Of a DNA stretch of 64,000 bases, positions 34,832 through 46,009 are shown one piece after another; position 1 is the first letter of the stretch, and the number at the start of each line of letters is the position of its first letter. The DNA comes from Przewalskia tangutica (lineage: Eukaryota > Streptophyta > Magnoliopsida > Solanales > Solanaceae), in the NCBI GenBank assembly GCA_029844215.1, contig CM056736.1, positions 57,225,562 to 57,289,561 of the forward strand, written 5' to 3'. A model generated the notes under the pieces. That model was not told the origin of the DNA. It did no database searches and saw only the letters and a program-made list of their open reading frames with translations. The translations under genes were made by a program, and so were the position numbers.

Positions 34832-36249
34832 TGTTACACCCCGTAAGTCTAGGACATGTATAAGAGAATGTACGTAAGGAATCAAGACTTGGAAATTGAT
34901 ACGAAAGGAAGAATTGTTTTTCCGACGGAAAATCTTCTGAACGTCGGAAAGGAAAAATGTTTGTTGAGGAGAATTAGATTGTCAAAATGCATTATTTGAA
35001 GAGTATGGAACTTATTAACATTATGGAAATTTATTTTTACGGATTTGGTCATGTGGGGCCCACCCGAGGAATTTACATTTTTGTGAGGCCCACGAGGTTT
35101 ACGGAATTTTATGGACGAATGTGAGGGCGACATGTGGCACCCCCTCATATGGTCTTGGACAAAAATAGTAAGGGTAAAATGGTCATTGACCATCAAGGAA
35201 GATAAGTCTTGCTAGCTTGAGATTGTTGACTTGTCCACTTGGCTTAACATTAATTGTCCTTCATCCTAGCCACTCAAGTGTTGATATCTTGACCCTCCAT
35301 TGTGTTTTATATACCACACTAGTGCAAGACAAGCTCTTGAAACACTTAGAAAAATTTCACACATTGTTGTTCTTCATGGACATGCTCTCGGGTTCACCTA
35401 GTTCTCCACACAAAAAATTGTAGTTTTGATCCATTATTCACAAGACTTAAACCCAAGGTCCCTAAGGGTATTGTAAGGATATCTCAATAGAAAGATCTCG
35501 GGAAAACGGCGTTTTCACGTTAGTCGCAAGGCGAAAACCTAAGTAGTTTTCCTAGTTTTGGATTGGAAATGGAAGAGAAGTTGGTTGTGAACTTCTAAAG
35601 GCTTCAAATAGCGGATTGGAGCATAAAGGAAAGGAGCTAAGAATTGCTAAGGAGCGACTCTGAATCTTGGAATTTTTAAGGGCTTGTAAAGGTATAATTC
35701 TTGTCGTTTTAGTAATTAAGATTTACTTATTGTTGTAGCTATGGATATTAACAAGCATGAGATGTTTAGTATGAAGTTTGATAAGTGTTTTGGCTATTGG
35801 AACTCTAATCCGAAAACTAGCATGTTTAGCCTTAAGATTACAATTCAAGTTGATTATTAGTTTAAGTCGTCGCATGTTGTATAAGAAGGAAATTGTAGTT
35901 GTTGAAGTTGTTTATGACTATATAACATGTTAGACCTTAGAACTTGGAATTGGAAAAGGATTGGAAAAGACTTTGAGTTGTTGCTTATATAGCCGAGAAT
36001 GGCTTTAAATATGGAACTACTTCGTATGAATTGTGGGGCGGAATTTTACATGTATTGTAAGACGTGTAATCCCCTTTGATTGGTTGGTATGTTGAGCCTT
36101 AAATGTGGCATGTTTGGTTATTGAATTCGGCCTTGAAAAAGGTGGCAAAGTATGTAGAAACAAAGGAAGTGCTGCCCGATTTTCCGTAGAATAAGAGACT
36201 GTATACTTAGTATTATTCTACGTTAGAAACTAGAAATTGATAGTCATGT
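34832..36249 (+). repeat. 3' LTR of E4, first segment (family B)
   Basis: It starts TGTTACACCCCGTA. The splice-donor-like AAAG|GTATAA has its GT at 35692-35693, and a GGAAGTGCTGCCCGATTTTC element lies at 36168. The segment ends with CATGT (36245-36249), the target duplication of E5. Confidence 0.9.
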
Positions 36250-37691
36250 TGTTATACCCCGTATTTCCAGAGTATGTACGTGAGGGCGTACGTATATAAA
36301 TTTAAGCCTTAAAGTTGGCATGGTTCGAAAATTTGGGCACAAGTGCCGAAAGGAATCGTTTTTCGACGAAACGTTTTACTAAACTTGCGAAGGGAAAATT
36401 CCGGCTATGTCATTTATATTTTTTGCGGATTTTTCCGAGAGACGAAACATTTTGGACCAACGGGAGGGTGACATGTGTCACCCTCACATTGGATGAGGTT
36501 GGGCGGCAATGGTGGACGAATTGTGGCTTGTTTTGTCAAGTAGTTGGTAGGATATTTTGGTGGTAGATGGATAAGGTGCACATGACTTAATCCTAGCCCT
36601 ACACTTGCCTAACACTTGGAAGAATCTTGGCCATTGGTTGGCCATTTCTTGACCTATAAATACCCCTCTAAGTGATGAACTTTCTTCATCCAAAAATCAT
36701 TTGCTAAGTGTTAAAAATCCCTCCCTCTCCCTTGTGAAGCTTTCGTTCGTCCAAAGCCCCCTGCAGAAAGTTTGGCAGAGGTCCCCTAGCCTAGTTGTTT
36801 TCGTATAATACCCTTGTTGTGGTATAGAAATACTCTCCTAGTATTGTTATAATGTCCAAATACCTTGGCCCAAATACCTTGTAGTATTCCCAAGGTTACA
36901 CTTATACAAAAGCCCAGAAAATACTATTATACTTCCTTTAGCCACTAAACGAAACCCTAAGGAAAACCTTCATAGTCGGCTGAAGTGTTAAGTAGAAGTT
37001 GCGTAGAACTTCTAAGGGTTGTTTGGAGCGGGTTGGAGCACTCGGAGTAGGAGCTTAACGTTGCTCAGGAGCGACATTAAACTTGGATAATTTTGGGCTC
37101 ATCGAGGTAAATACTACTGTCCTTCTTTTGTAATTGGAAATTACATATCGTAGTAGTATAGAAATGAATATAAGATTCATAGAAGAGAATTGAACTGTAA
37201 TAGAAGGATATTACAGAATAGACTTGAACTGAAATCGCATCAGAAGAATATTAAGATAGAAGATTAAACTGTACTTACTTAGAATTTGTATTTCTGATGG
37301 TGATAACCTTTATTGGTTGAATGTTACGCAAGTAGCATGTCTACTTAGAAGGTGGACAAGGCTAGCCGGGTTATAGCCGTGGAGCGTTTTGCTTATAGTC
37401 GATAATCGTCGCGAGGTATGTGATTCTTCCTATACTCTTGAGCATGAAGTATTTTAAAGGAATATATATATAGTACGGTAGACGTACGTGTGGCAATGTC
37501 TTTTGACTTAAGCCTGAATAATAAGAATCTTGAAATATTTTAAAAGAGTATATATATAGTACGGTAGACGTACGTGTGTTAACTGAATGTAGTGTCACGG
37601 CAATGTCTTTTGACTTAAGCCTGAAGTATTTCAAAAGATTTAAGAAACCTTTTTGAAAGAAGAGTAATGCTTGGTTTTAAAAAGCTTAAGA

Positions 37692-37724
37692 GTTATACTA
37701 GCTTTATGGGAAGTTTGGTATAAC
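37692..37724 (+). other. Hairpin H1, first copy in E5 5' LTR
   Basis: Stem GTTATAC / GTATAAC around a loop with GCTTTATGGGAAGTT. The same form occurs in S2 (21909-21941), S3 (28085-28117), LTR3 (26188-26220) and, reversed, in E7 (58369-58401) and S1 (5212-5244). Confidence 0.78.
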
Positions 37725-38239
37725 GTCTTAAGAGAGATAAAAAGAATGGTTTACTGATTAGAAGTTAAGAGACTTGATCTTAAAAGATAAGAGACTTAAC
37801 TTAATTGAATTAATATGAATTTTGTGTGAAACCTCATTCGTGAGTAATGAGTACTTGGTTTTTAAAAGGAATAACGCTTTACTGATTTCGGAAATCAGAA
37901 TGAGTATCGACAAACCACTGCAGCGTTAATAAAGGAAAATGTAATGAATAATGAAGTATTATTAAAACCAGTAGAAACCTCCATCTGCATAGAAGCTAAG
38001 ATGAGACAAAATGATATTACATTTCCTAGATCATGGCTGCTTAATAAGATTGATTATGAATAAGAATAACCTACACTCATATAAGGCATATGTTACTCAA
38101 TTGTTTTAAAAGCGATTAAGACATTGAACTATGAAACTTTTCTAAAATAAAGAGACTTGAGTAATTGAAATTAGGCAAACTGGAACTTTAGGGAAAAGAA
38201 AGGCATTGTGTTGTCTTAAATTGGTTTAAAACATAAAGT

Positions 38240-38272
38240 GTTATAACAGCTTTATGGGAAGTTAGTTATAAC
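38240..38272 (+). other. Hairpin H1, second copy in E5 5' LTR
   Basis: Stem GTTATAAC / GTTATAAC around AGCTTTATGGGAAGTTA. S1 also has this second form (4662-4694). Confidence 0.78.
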
Positions 38273-38649
38273 GACTTTATGAAAACAAAAGAAGGGTTTT
38301 ATCCTTGGTTTTAATGTGGTAACTTGACTTTAAAAAGAGAAGTGTTTTGATCCAAAAAGAAGGCATGGTATTGCCTTAAATTGGGTTTTAAAAAAGGAAA
38401 GTATGGAAATTGTTTTGGTTTACTTAAAAGATGTAAGTCACTCTATTTTATACTACGGGTATTGGGTGACTTTTATAAAAGGAATGGATCTCTTAAAAGG
38501 AATTTAACGTACGTAGTACTTTAGGGTTAAAACCCGGACTTTGACATAAAAGAAAGTACCTTGAGTTGTGTATAACTTGCCTATGATTGTTGTTGTGAAA
38601 CCTGCCTATGCTTATTGTCATAGCCTTGTTGTGCAAATCTTGTATTTTA

Positions 38650-38940
38650 CTCGACTACGGTTCGTGGGATGAGCAGGAATGTATTCCACCCGACACGCGT
38701 TCACGGGATGAACCGAATGTATTCCACCGACTACCGCGTTAAACGGGATGAGCAGGAATGTATTCCACCCGACTACGCGTTCATGGGATGAACCGAATGT
38801 ATTCACTCGACTACCGCGTTCGTAGGATGAGCAGGAATGTATTTCACTCGACTACCGCGTCCGTAGGATGGGCCAGGGAATGTATTCTATCCGACTACGA
38901 GTTCATGAGATGAGCAGGAATGTATTCCACACGTTTCTAT
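38650..38940. repeat. Minisatellite, about 40-bp unit, 7 copies, in E5 5' LTR
   Basis: The unit reads roughly CGACTACCGCGTTC, then ACGGGATGA, then GGAATGTATTCCAC. Seven units plus one degenerate unit are visible. The 3' LTR has only four. Confidence 0.9.
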
Positions 38941-39587
38941 CGGGTCCATGAGATGGGCGAGACATGTTAAACGTATCACATGGTTTGTACCTAGGCCGAC
39001 GGTGAGGAAGGAGTTCCACGGGCATGAGGATGACTTTGAGGCGTGAGTCACGACTTGACATGGCTTGCTTTATATTGTGATCGTAGTTGGGTTATCATAC
39101 ATGTCTCTGCTTTATATAGACTATTATGATTTCATTTCTGATATTTCTGATTTCACATACTTGGTACTGTTGTCTCGACCTCGCCCTTGAAGCTGCGTTC
39201 ATCCGCAGTAGGTACATCATCGCCGATCCATTTTAGGATCACATTTCAGCGTGTTGGGAAGCTCCGTTCCTTCGAGGCTTATCTTTGGTATGTTACCACA
39301 CAGTGCAGAGGTTCTTGTACATTTAGGGGTATGGCGGGGCCTGTCCGTCATAGTTGTTGTAAAAATCTTAGAAGTGCAGCCTTTGTTGTGGCGGGGTTGT
39401 AAGGATTATCGCTCAATGTTTATATAAATATATCTTTGAAGGCAACCGCTTTGGTTGGCCTATTTTCTTTATCTTGATCCATGTCTATTGGTATGTTTAA
39501 GTTTTTATTTCCTGGTTTTCTCTCGATGATTGTATCACTAGGGTGCCCGGTAAGGCACGATCACGGGCGGGTTGGTCGTGACAAAAG

Positions 39588-39599
39588 TGGTATCGAAGC
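39588..39599 (+). promoter_or_regulatory. Primer binding site of E5
   Basis: TGGTATCGAAGC, one base off TGGTATCAGAGC at the CAG. Confidence 0.87.
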
Positions 39600-39781
39600 G
39601 ATTAGTCCTCGGAAAGTGTCTACGCATCGTGTCTAGTAAGTCTTGATTATCGGTGTGTTGTGCACCACATCTATAATCGTGAGGCTATAGGACATTTAGG
39701 ATTGGTTTCCATTCTTCTGTCGAGATCGTGCCTTAGAGTGTGATAAGTTGGACCCTCGACGTATTCCTTTCCTTTACGATT

Positions 39782-40790
39782 ATGCCTCGCGTAAAACCTG
39801 AGCCCAGATGGGCAAGCGATCGAGAGCTGTAGTGAGATACTGAGAGGAATACGAGCGCGAGCGGTCGATACTGAGCAAGTGCCGACGGCGGGTTTCGCGG
39901 CCGCCCGGCCTGACCGAGTTAAGCGCAGCGGTGGCTGCCGAGACTCTGATACTGAGCCTCCACCCACGGCTGGAAGCGGATGAGATGGGTACAGAGATGG
40001 CCCGATTCGCCGTGGTCGTGGCAGATATGAGATAAATTTGATCTGGCGATTCCGATCCCAGAGCACCGTAGTTCACCCCGAGCATCTGATTTGAGACTAC
40101 GGGATTTTCGAGATGTAACGCGAGTTTTATGGGTCGAGGCACGAAGATGATCCGCAGGAGTTCATCCGGCGATTCTGGTCGTAGAGTGATCGAGCATCGG
40201 AGATCGAGTCGGTGGTCTAGGTTCGCATCGGTGCGTGATACCGCATGATCGGGTTTGATTCGCGAGCCGTCCCGGGGAGAGAATGCACTTCCGGTATATG
40301 GGACGAGTTCTCAAAGGCATTTCTTGCACACTTCTTGCCTCCACGGATGAGAGGGCTCGGGCCGACAGATTTCGACGTTGAGGCGGGGCAGGCGGACGGT
40401 TAGAGAGTACAATGTGGAGTTCGACTCATTAGCTCGGTATGTCCCCGTAGTAGGCGATATGGAGGGCCAGTACACCGCTACGTCACGGGCTAGATGATTA
40501 CTTGGCGAGGCTTGTAAGGGTGTAGCTCTTCACCGCATGGACATTGCCCGCATGCAAGCTCATGCACTAGGATGTGAGGCACGGAGAGGTCGACGGAATG
40601 GCCGAGATCGCGAGAAGAGGGCGGGACAGCGAGGTCCTTTGGTAACTTCGAGGCGGACCGCCTCGGCAAGTGACTAGTTATGTACCTCGCAAGATCGAGT
40701 GGTCCTCGCGATCTTGAGGCGTTCGGTATTCGGAGCTGGTCGAGCTCGTGGCTTCCGTTCACAAGTATACGTGGAGTGATGGTGGGAAAA
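39782..40790 (+). pseudogene. E5 gag
   Basis: The start codon at 39782 opens MPRVKPEPRWAS, followed by a stop that reflects an apparent base loss. Downstream, in shifting frames, the gag core can be followed: EDDPQEFIRRFW (about 40143), YGTSSQRHFLHTS, TVREYNVEFDSLARYVPVVG (about 40400-40460), then MDIARMQAHALG and a basic stretch of NGRDREKRAGQR type. No zinc knuckle is seen before the spacer. Gag would bind element RNA. Most breaks coincide with CTG, CAG or C/G runs, so the native frame may be less damaged. Confidence 0.75.
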
Positions 40791-40799
40791 TCCTTGGGT

Positions 40800-41260
40800 A
40801 GTGTAAAATGGAAGTGGTAGCTTTCATGACCTGTATAGGTAAGATTGTTCCGGATCGGGAAACAAGAGCTTGATGCGTTAAGTGGGTCGGGTTGGGGCCA
40901 TGTTGCGGGCCAACCCGCGGCTGTTCGAGGTGGGGTCAGCTCTGGGTGGTCCTGCCAGGTGGTAGGGTCACGAGAGTGCTAGGCCCAAGTTTAGATGACC
41001 ATCGTATGGGTTCGTGGATGCGTTCGACCAGAAGCGGATCGTGAAGGCCGGGAATGGCCTTAAGGGAGATTGAGGCTAGTAAGATGACCAAGTTTGGAGG
41101 TGGTGACTCCAAAGTTTTGGGAACTAAAGCATTGATCAAGTATGATACGTATACTAGAAGAGTTCAAGTGTTCGAGAAGGGCACGGCGAGTAAGGAAGGA
41201 AGAGAACGTGTGTTATTTCGTGGCCAGGTGCGGCGTGGGCAACTTGTTAGAGGAACTTTA
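40800..41260 (+). other. E5 spacer (non-coding)
   Basis: Contains GTGGGTCGGGTTGG and CAACCCG, then GGTCACGAGAGTGCT, AGGCCCAAGTTTAG and GTTCGTGGATGCGTTCGACC, matching E7 and E1 in the reverse orientation and E4 in the same orientation. An open stretch at 41054-41305 runs on into the polypurine region and is not shared with the other copies. Confidence 0.7.
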
Positions 41261-41302
41261 TCGAAATCCGTCTTGAGAAGGAACATTCGGGACGAATGTT
41301 TC

Positions 41303-41316
41303 TAAGGAGGGGAGAA
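41303..41316 (+). promoter_or_regulatory. Polypurine tract of E5
   Basis: AAGGAGGGGAGAA before the 3' LTR, preceded by GGGACGAATGTTTC. Confidence 0.88.
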
Positions 41317-44300
41317 TGTTATACCCCGTATTTCCAGAGTATGTACGTGAGGCGTGCACGATATAAATTTAAGCCTTAAAGTTGGCATGGTTCGAAAATT
41401 TGGGCACAGTGCGAAAGGAATCATTTTTAAATAAACGCTTTACTAAACTTGCGAAGGAAAATTCGGCTATGTCATTTATATTTTTGCGGATTTTTCGAGA
41501 GACGAAACATTTTGGACCAACGGGAGGGTGACATGTGTCACCTCACATTGGATGAGGTGAAGCGGCAATGGTGGGCCAATTGTGGCTTGTTTTGTCAAGT
41601 AGTTGGTAGGATATTTTGGTGGTAGATAGATAAGGTGCACATGGCTTAATCCTAGCCCTACACTTGCCTAACACTTGGAAGAATCTTGGCCATTGGTTGG
41701 CCATTTCTTGACCTATAAATACCCCTCTAAGTGATGAACTTTCTTCATCAAAAATCATTTGCTAAGTTTTAAAAATCCCTCCTCTCCCTTGTGAAGCTTT
41801 CGTTCGTCAAAGCCCCCCTTGAGAAAGTTTGGCGAGAGGGTCCCACTGCCTAGTTGTTTTCGTATAATACCCTTGTTGTGGTATAGAAATACTCTCCTAG
41901 TATTGTTATAATGTCCAAATACCTTGGCCAAATACCTTGTAGTATTCCCAAGGTTACACTTATACAAAAGCCGTAAAATACTATTATACTTCCTTTAGCC
42001 ACTAAACGAAACCCTAAGGAAAACCTTCATAGTCGGTTGAAGTGTTAAGTAGAAGTTGCGTAGAACTTCTAAGGGTTGTTTGGAGCGGGTTGGAGCACTC
42101 GGAGTAGGAGCTTAACGTTGCTCAGGAGCGACATTAAACTTGGATAATTTTGGGCTTATCGAGGTAAATACTACTGTCCTTCTTTTGTAATTGGAAATTA
42201 CATACCGTAGTAGTATAGAAATGAATATAAGATTCATAGAAGAGAATTGAACTGTAATAGAAGGATATTACAGAATAGACTTGAACTGAAATCGCATCAG
42301 AAGAATATTAAGATAGAAGATTAAACTGTACTTACTTAGGACTGTATTTACAGTAGACTGATAACCTTTATTGGTTGAATGTTCTGCAAGTAGCATGTGC
42401 TACTTAGAAGGTGGACAAGGCTAGCCGGGTTATAGCCGTGGAGCGTTTTGCTTATAGTCGATAATCGTCGCGAGGTATGTGATTCTTCCTATACTCTTGA
42501 GCATGAAGTATTTTAAAGGAATATATATATAGTACGGTAGACGTACGTGTGGCAATGTCTTTTGACTTAAGCCTGAATAATAAGAATCTTGAAATATTTT
42601 AAAAGAGTATATATATAGTACGGTAGACGTACGTGTGTTAACTGAATGTAGTGTCACGGCAATGTCTTTTGACTTAAGCCTGAAGTATTTCAAAAGATTT
42701 AAGAAACCTTTTTGAAAGAAGAGTAATGCTTGGTTTTAAAAAGCTTAAGAGTTATACTAGCTTTATGGGAAGTTTGGTATAACGTCTTAAGAGAGATAAA
42801 AAGAATGGTTTACTGATTAGAAGTTAAGAGACTTGATCTTAAAAGATAAGAGACTTAACTTAATTGAATTAATATGAATTTTGTGTGAAACCTCATTCGT
42901 GAGTAATGAGTACTTGGTTTTTAAAAGGAATAACGCTTTACTGATTTCGGAAATCAGAATGAGTATCGACAAACCACCGCAGTTAATAAAGGAAAATGTA
43001 ATGAATAATGAAGTATTATTAAAACGAGACACCTCCATCTGCATAGAAGCTAAGATGAGACAAAATGATATTACATTTCCTAGATCATGGCTGCTTAATA
43101 AGATTGATTATGAATAAGAATAACCTACACTCATATAAGGCATATGTTACTCAATTGTTTTAAAAGCGATTAAGACATTGAACTATGAAACTTTTCTAAA
43201 ATAAAGAGACTTGAGTAATTGAAATTAGGCAAACTGGAACTTTAGGGAAAAGAAAGGCATTGTGTTGTCTTAAATTGGTTTAAAACATAAAGTGTTATAA
43301 TAGCTTTATGGGAAGTTAGTTATAACGACTTTATGAAAACAAAAGAATGGTTTTATCCTTGGTTTTAATGTGGTAACTTGACTTTAAAAAGAGAAGTGTT
43401 TTGATCCAAAAAGAAGGCATGGTATTGCCTTAAATTGGGTTTTAAAAAAGGAAAATATGGAAATTGTTTTGGTTTTCTTAAAAGATGTAAGTCACTCTAT
43501 TTTATACTACGGGTATTGGGTGACTTTTATAAAAGGAATGGATCTCTTAAAAGGAATATAACGTACGTAGTACTTTAGGGTTAAAACCCGGACTTTGACA
43601 TAAAAGAAAGTACCTTGAGTTGTGTATAACTTGCCTATGATTGTTGTTGTGAAACCTGCCTATGCTTATTGTCATAGCCTTGTTGTGCAAGTACTGTATT
43701 TTACGACTAGGTTCACGGGATGAACCGAATGTATTCCACCCGACTACCGCGTTCACGGGATGAACAGGAATGTATTCCACCGACTACCGCGTTACGGGAT
43801 GAACCGAATGTATTCCACCCGACTACCGCGTCATGGATGAGCCGAATGTATTCCACACGTTTCTATCTTGGGTCCATGATGGGCCGAGACATGTTAAACG
43901 TATCACATGGTTTGTACCTAGATCTGGCGGTGAGGAAGGAGTTCCACGGGCATGAGGATGACTTTGAGGCGTGAGTCCACGACTTGACATGATCGCTTTA
44001 TATTGTGAATCGTAGTTGGGTTATCATACATGTCTCCCGCTTTATATAGACTATTATGATTTCATTTACTGATTTTACGATTTCACATACTTGGTACCGC
44101 CAGATCGACTTCGGGGCTGCGTTCATGCCGCAGTGAGGTACATCGATCGCCGATCCCCGCTTAGGATCACATTTCACGTGTTGGGAAGCTCCGTTCCTCT
44201 GAGGCTTATCTTTGGTATGTTACCCCGAGTCCAGAGGTTCTTGTACATTCGGGGTATGGCGGGCCCGTCCGTCATAGTTGTTGTAAAAATCTTAGGTCCA

Positions 44301-44515
44301 GTAGACTGCCAAGTTGTAAGGCGATTGTAATCGCTTCAATGTTTATATAAATATATGCTGAAAGGCAACCGTTTTGGTTGGCCTATTTTCTTTTATCTTG
44401 ATCCATGTCTATTGGTATGTTTAAGTTTTTATTTCCGCTGGTTTTCTCTGATGATTGTATCACTAGGGTGTCCGGGGTAAGGCACCAGTCACGGGCCCGG
44501 GTTCGGGTCGTGACA
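41317..44515 (+). repeat. 3' LTR of E5
   Basis: Collinear with the 5' LTR. TATA box at 41714-41721. The minisatellite is shorter, at 43700-43860. It ends GGGTCGTGACA before CATGT. Confidence 0.93.
43700..43860. repeat. Minisatellite, 4 copies, in E5 3' LTR
   Basis: Four units of the same roughly 40-bp repeat as in the 5' LTR, followed by the same ACGTTTCTATC end. Confidence 0.9.
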
Positions 44516-44892
44516 CATGTTGTGACCATTATAGGTTGACAATTCTACGTACGGCGTATTCGGCTTAGCTTGTGGATTTAGCCGAAAAGGTATGTAAACT
44601 ATCTCCTCTTCTAGCATGATTCCTTAAGATAAAGAAAGTATGTCCTACTCCTTAAATGATCCATTCCGTGGTTGTATTTGGATTGACTAAAATAGAATTT
44701 GTCCTATGTACTTCCTTGATTGTACTTTGATGTTTAAATTGTAAGTTGTATAATCCATTGCCTTAGTGAAGTTTGGATTCTTAAGAGTGAAAGTATTTTA
44801 CTTAAAGTACATAGAGTCTTGAAAAGGAAGTGGTTTCCAAACCTTTTGGCTAGTGCCTTAGTTCCAAAACCTAAGGGTTGTTATAATGACTT
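44516..44892 (+). repeat. 3' LTR of E4, second segment
   Basis: Family B sequence resumes with the CATGT duplication and matches 30725-31030 from 44587 on. It breaks in a T run at about 44892, where R1 is inserted. Confidence 0.88.
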
Positions 44893-45076
44893 TTTTTTTT
44901 TAGGTAAATGCAAATATTATTACTAATAACGGAAATAAAGATGGCTACAATCAGTCATTGAGGGTTCTCAATCCTCAACGTTATGCAAACAAGAAATGGG
45001 GGAGGGGAGCAGTGGTCACTCAAAGGTGCCATTACAAGAGGGGATAAGATCATAATAGATTTAAGTCCTTTTGATT

Positions 45077-46009
45077 CTAGACGAGGACTTGTAAAGATTC
45101 CCGCATAAGTTTCCTTCGTTGAATTAAACTCCTTGCACGCTTAATAGGTGCATTAGTTGCATTCGTGGGGGAATTCAAGAGTAGTGCACTATTGGGAAAG
45201 GTTGCCATAAATGGCTCAAGTCCTTTGGCATTAAATGCTCCATTGGCCGAGACCAAATGAGAGGTCTTAGGCGAATTGGAAAAGAGTGACCCTTCGATTT
45301 CCACATTAGTTGATCTTCCAAGACTCGATTGAAGAGTAGTCCCTTCGGATCCCGTAGCCATCAAGTTTCCAAACCTCTTTTGACGAGCTGCCCCTTTGGT
45401 TTCCGCAACCTTTGAATTCATTAGAAGAGTTGACTCTTCGGTTCTCACCCTTATCAATTTTCGATGTCCCATTGAATGAGATGTTTCCTTGGTTCTCTCA
45501 GCAATTAAATGCCCCAATTTACCAAGTCTCGTTTGAGGGGTAGGCTGTTCGACTTCCACGCGATTTGTAATACCAAGAGCCATGGGAAATGAACCATCAT
45601 CGGGCTCTACATTCTTTAACCGAAGACTTAGGTCGGCCATGACGCGACCACCAACGTGACCAATCAGCAGCCCATGACCACCCTTCTGACCCTCCTTCGA
45701 CCCGGAACCACCCTCTTGATCCGCCATCGACCCATGCCCTCCCATGCGACCCGTCATTCCCTCGAGAAGGGGTGGGGCTTCGGAAACCGCAACATTTGCA
45801 TTCTCAATGTCCGTGGGAAATGAAGTCCCGACGGCTTCACCAACCTTTGATTGATGCCTCATGGACATGAACACTGACCCATGACCACCGTCCTGACCCG
45901 CCATCGACCCGGGATCATCCACATGACCCGTTTCTTCTCCGACCTCCATGTTGCCAGTCGGAAAACAACTATAAGCCACACCATTATCCTTCATATGATT
46001 ACCCTTCTT
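45077..46009 (-). CDS. R1 ORF, C-terminal part (Gly/Asp/His-rich, unknown)
   Basis: An open frame of about 310 codons ends at a stop at 45077-45079. An apparent start just beyond 46009 lies in E6's LTR and is not native; the frame enters from the broken upstream part. It contains repeats such as DPGSMAGQDGGHGS, GGHGSMADQEGGSGS and EGQKGGHGLLIGHVGGR, then a Ser/Thr/Leu-rich section with QTRLGKLGHL, MGHRKLIRVRTEES and ARQKRFGNLMATGSEGTTLQ, and a basic tail (RARSLIQRRKLMRESLQVLV). No known domain is recognised. Its long intact frame contrasts with the broken gag-pol genes around it. It may be an ORF1-like protein or part of a host gene; function unknown. Confidence 0.55.
   Translation of the reverse strand, partial: KKGNHMKDNGVAYSCFPTGNMEVGEETGHVDDPGSMAGQDGGHGSVFMSMRHQSKVGEAVGTSFPTDIENANVAVSEAPPLLEGMTGRMGGHGSMADQEGGSGSKEGQKGGHGLLIGHVGGRVMADLSLRLKNVEPDDGSFPMALGITNRVEVEQPTPQTRLGKLGHLIAERTKETSHSMGHRKLIRVRTEESTLLMNSKVAETKGAARQKRFGNLMATGSEGTTLQSSLGRSTNVEIEGSLFSNSPKTSHLVSANGAFNAKGLEPFMATFPNSALLLNSPTNATNAPIKRARSLIQRRKLMRESLQVLV

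Larger units (their letters stand above)
36250..39583 (+). repeat. 5' LTR of E5
   Basis: From TGTTATACCCCG to the TGACA end. TATA box at 36655-36662, donor-like GAG|GTAAAT with GT at 37107, two hairpins H1 (37692-37724, 38240-38272), a 108-bp duplication (37440-37625) and a seven-unit minisatellite (38650-38940). Confidence 0.93.
36250..44515 (+). mobile_element. E5: complete non-autonomous Ty3/gypsy element, TSD CATGT
   Basis: An 8,266-bp element with a perfect target duplication CATGT at 36245-36249 and 44516-44520. The 5' LTR is 36250-39583, the interior 39584-41316 and the 3' LTR 41317-44515. The interior has a primer site, gag, spacer and polypurine tract but no protease-to-integrase. 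The LTRs are nearly the same over long AT-rich stretches, so it is young, and copying must have depended on another element. The main LTR difference is the copy number of a minisatellite. Confidence 0.95.

Noticed and set aside
34882..35423. Possible host gene in the 3' LTR of E4 (104 and 68 codon frames)
   Set aside because: The segment is collinear with family B LTR structure, lacks introns or domain signs, and sits between the LTR start and the donor-like site.
41054..41305. An 83-codon open frame before the polypurine tract of E5
   Set aside because: It ends by reading through the PPT-flanking motif and is not open in the matching spacers of E1, E4 and E7.
44890..44901. T run as a simple microsatellite
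   Set aside because: It marks an exact break between family B LTR and R1 and fits a reverse-oriented poly(A) tail better than a stand-alone repeat.
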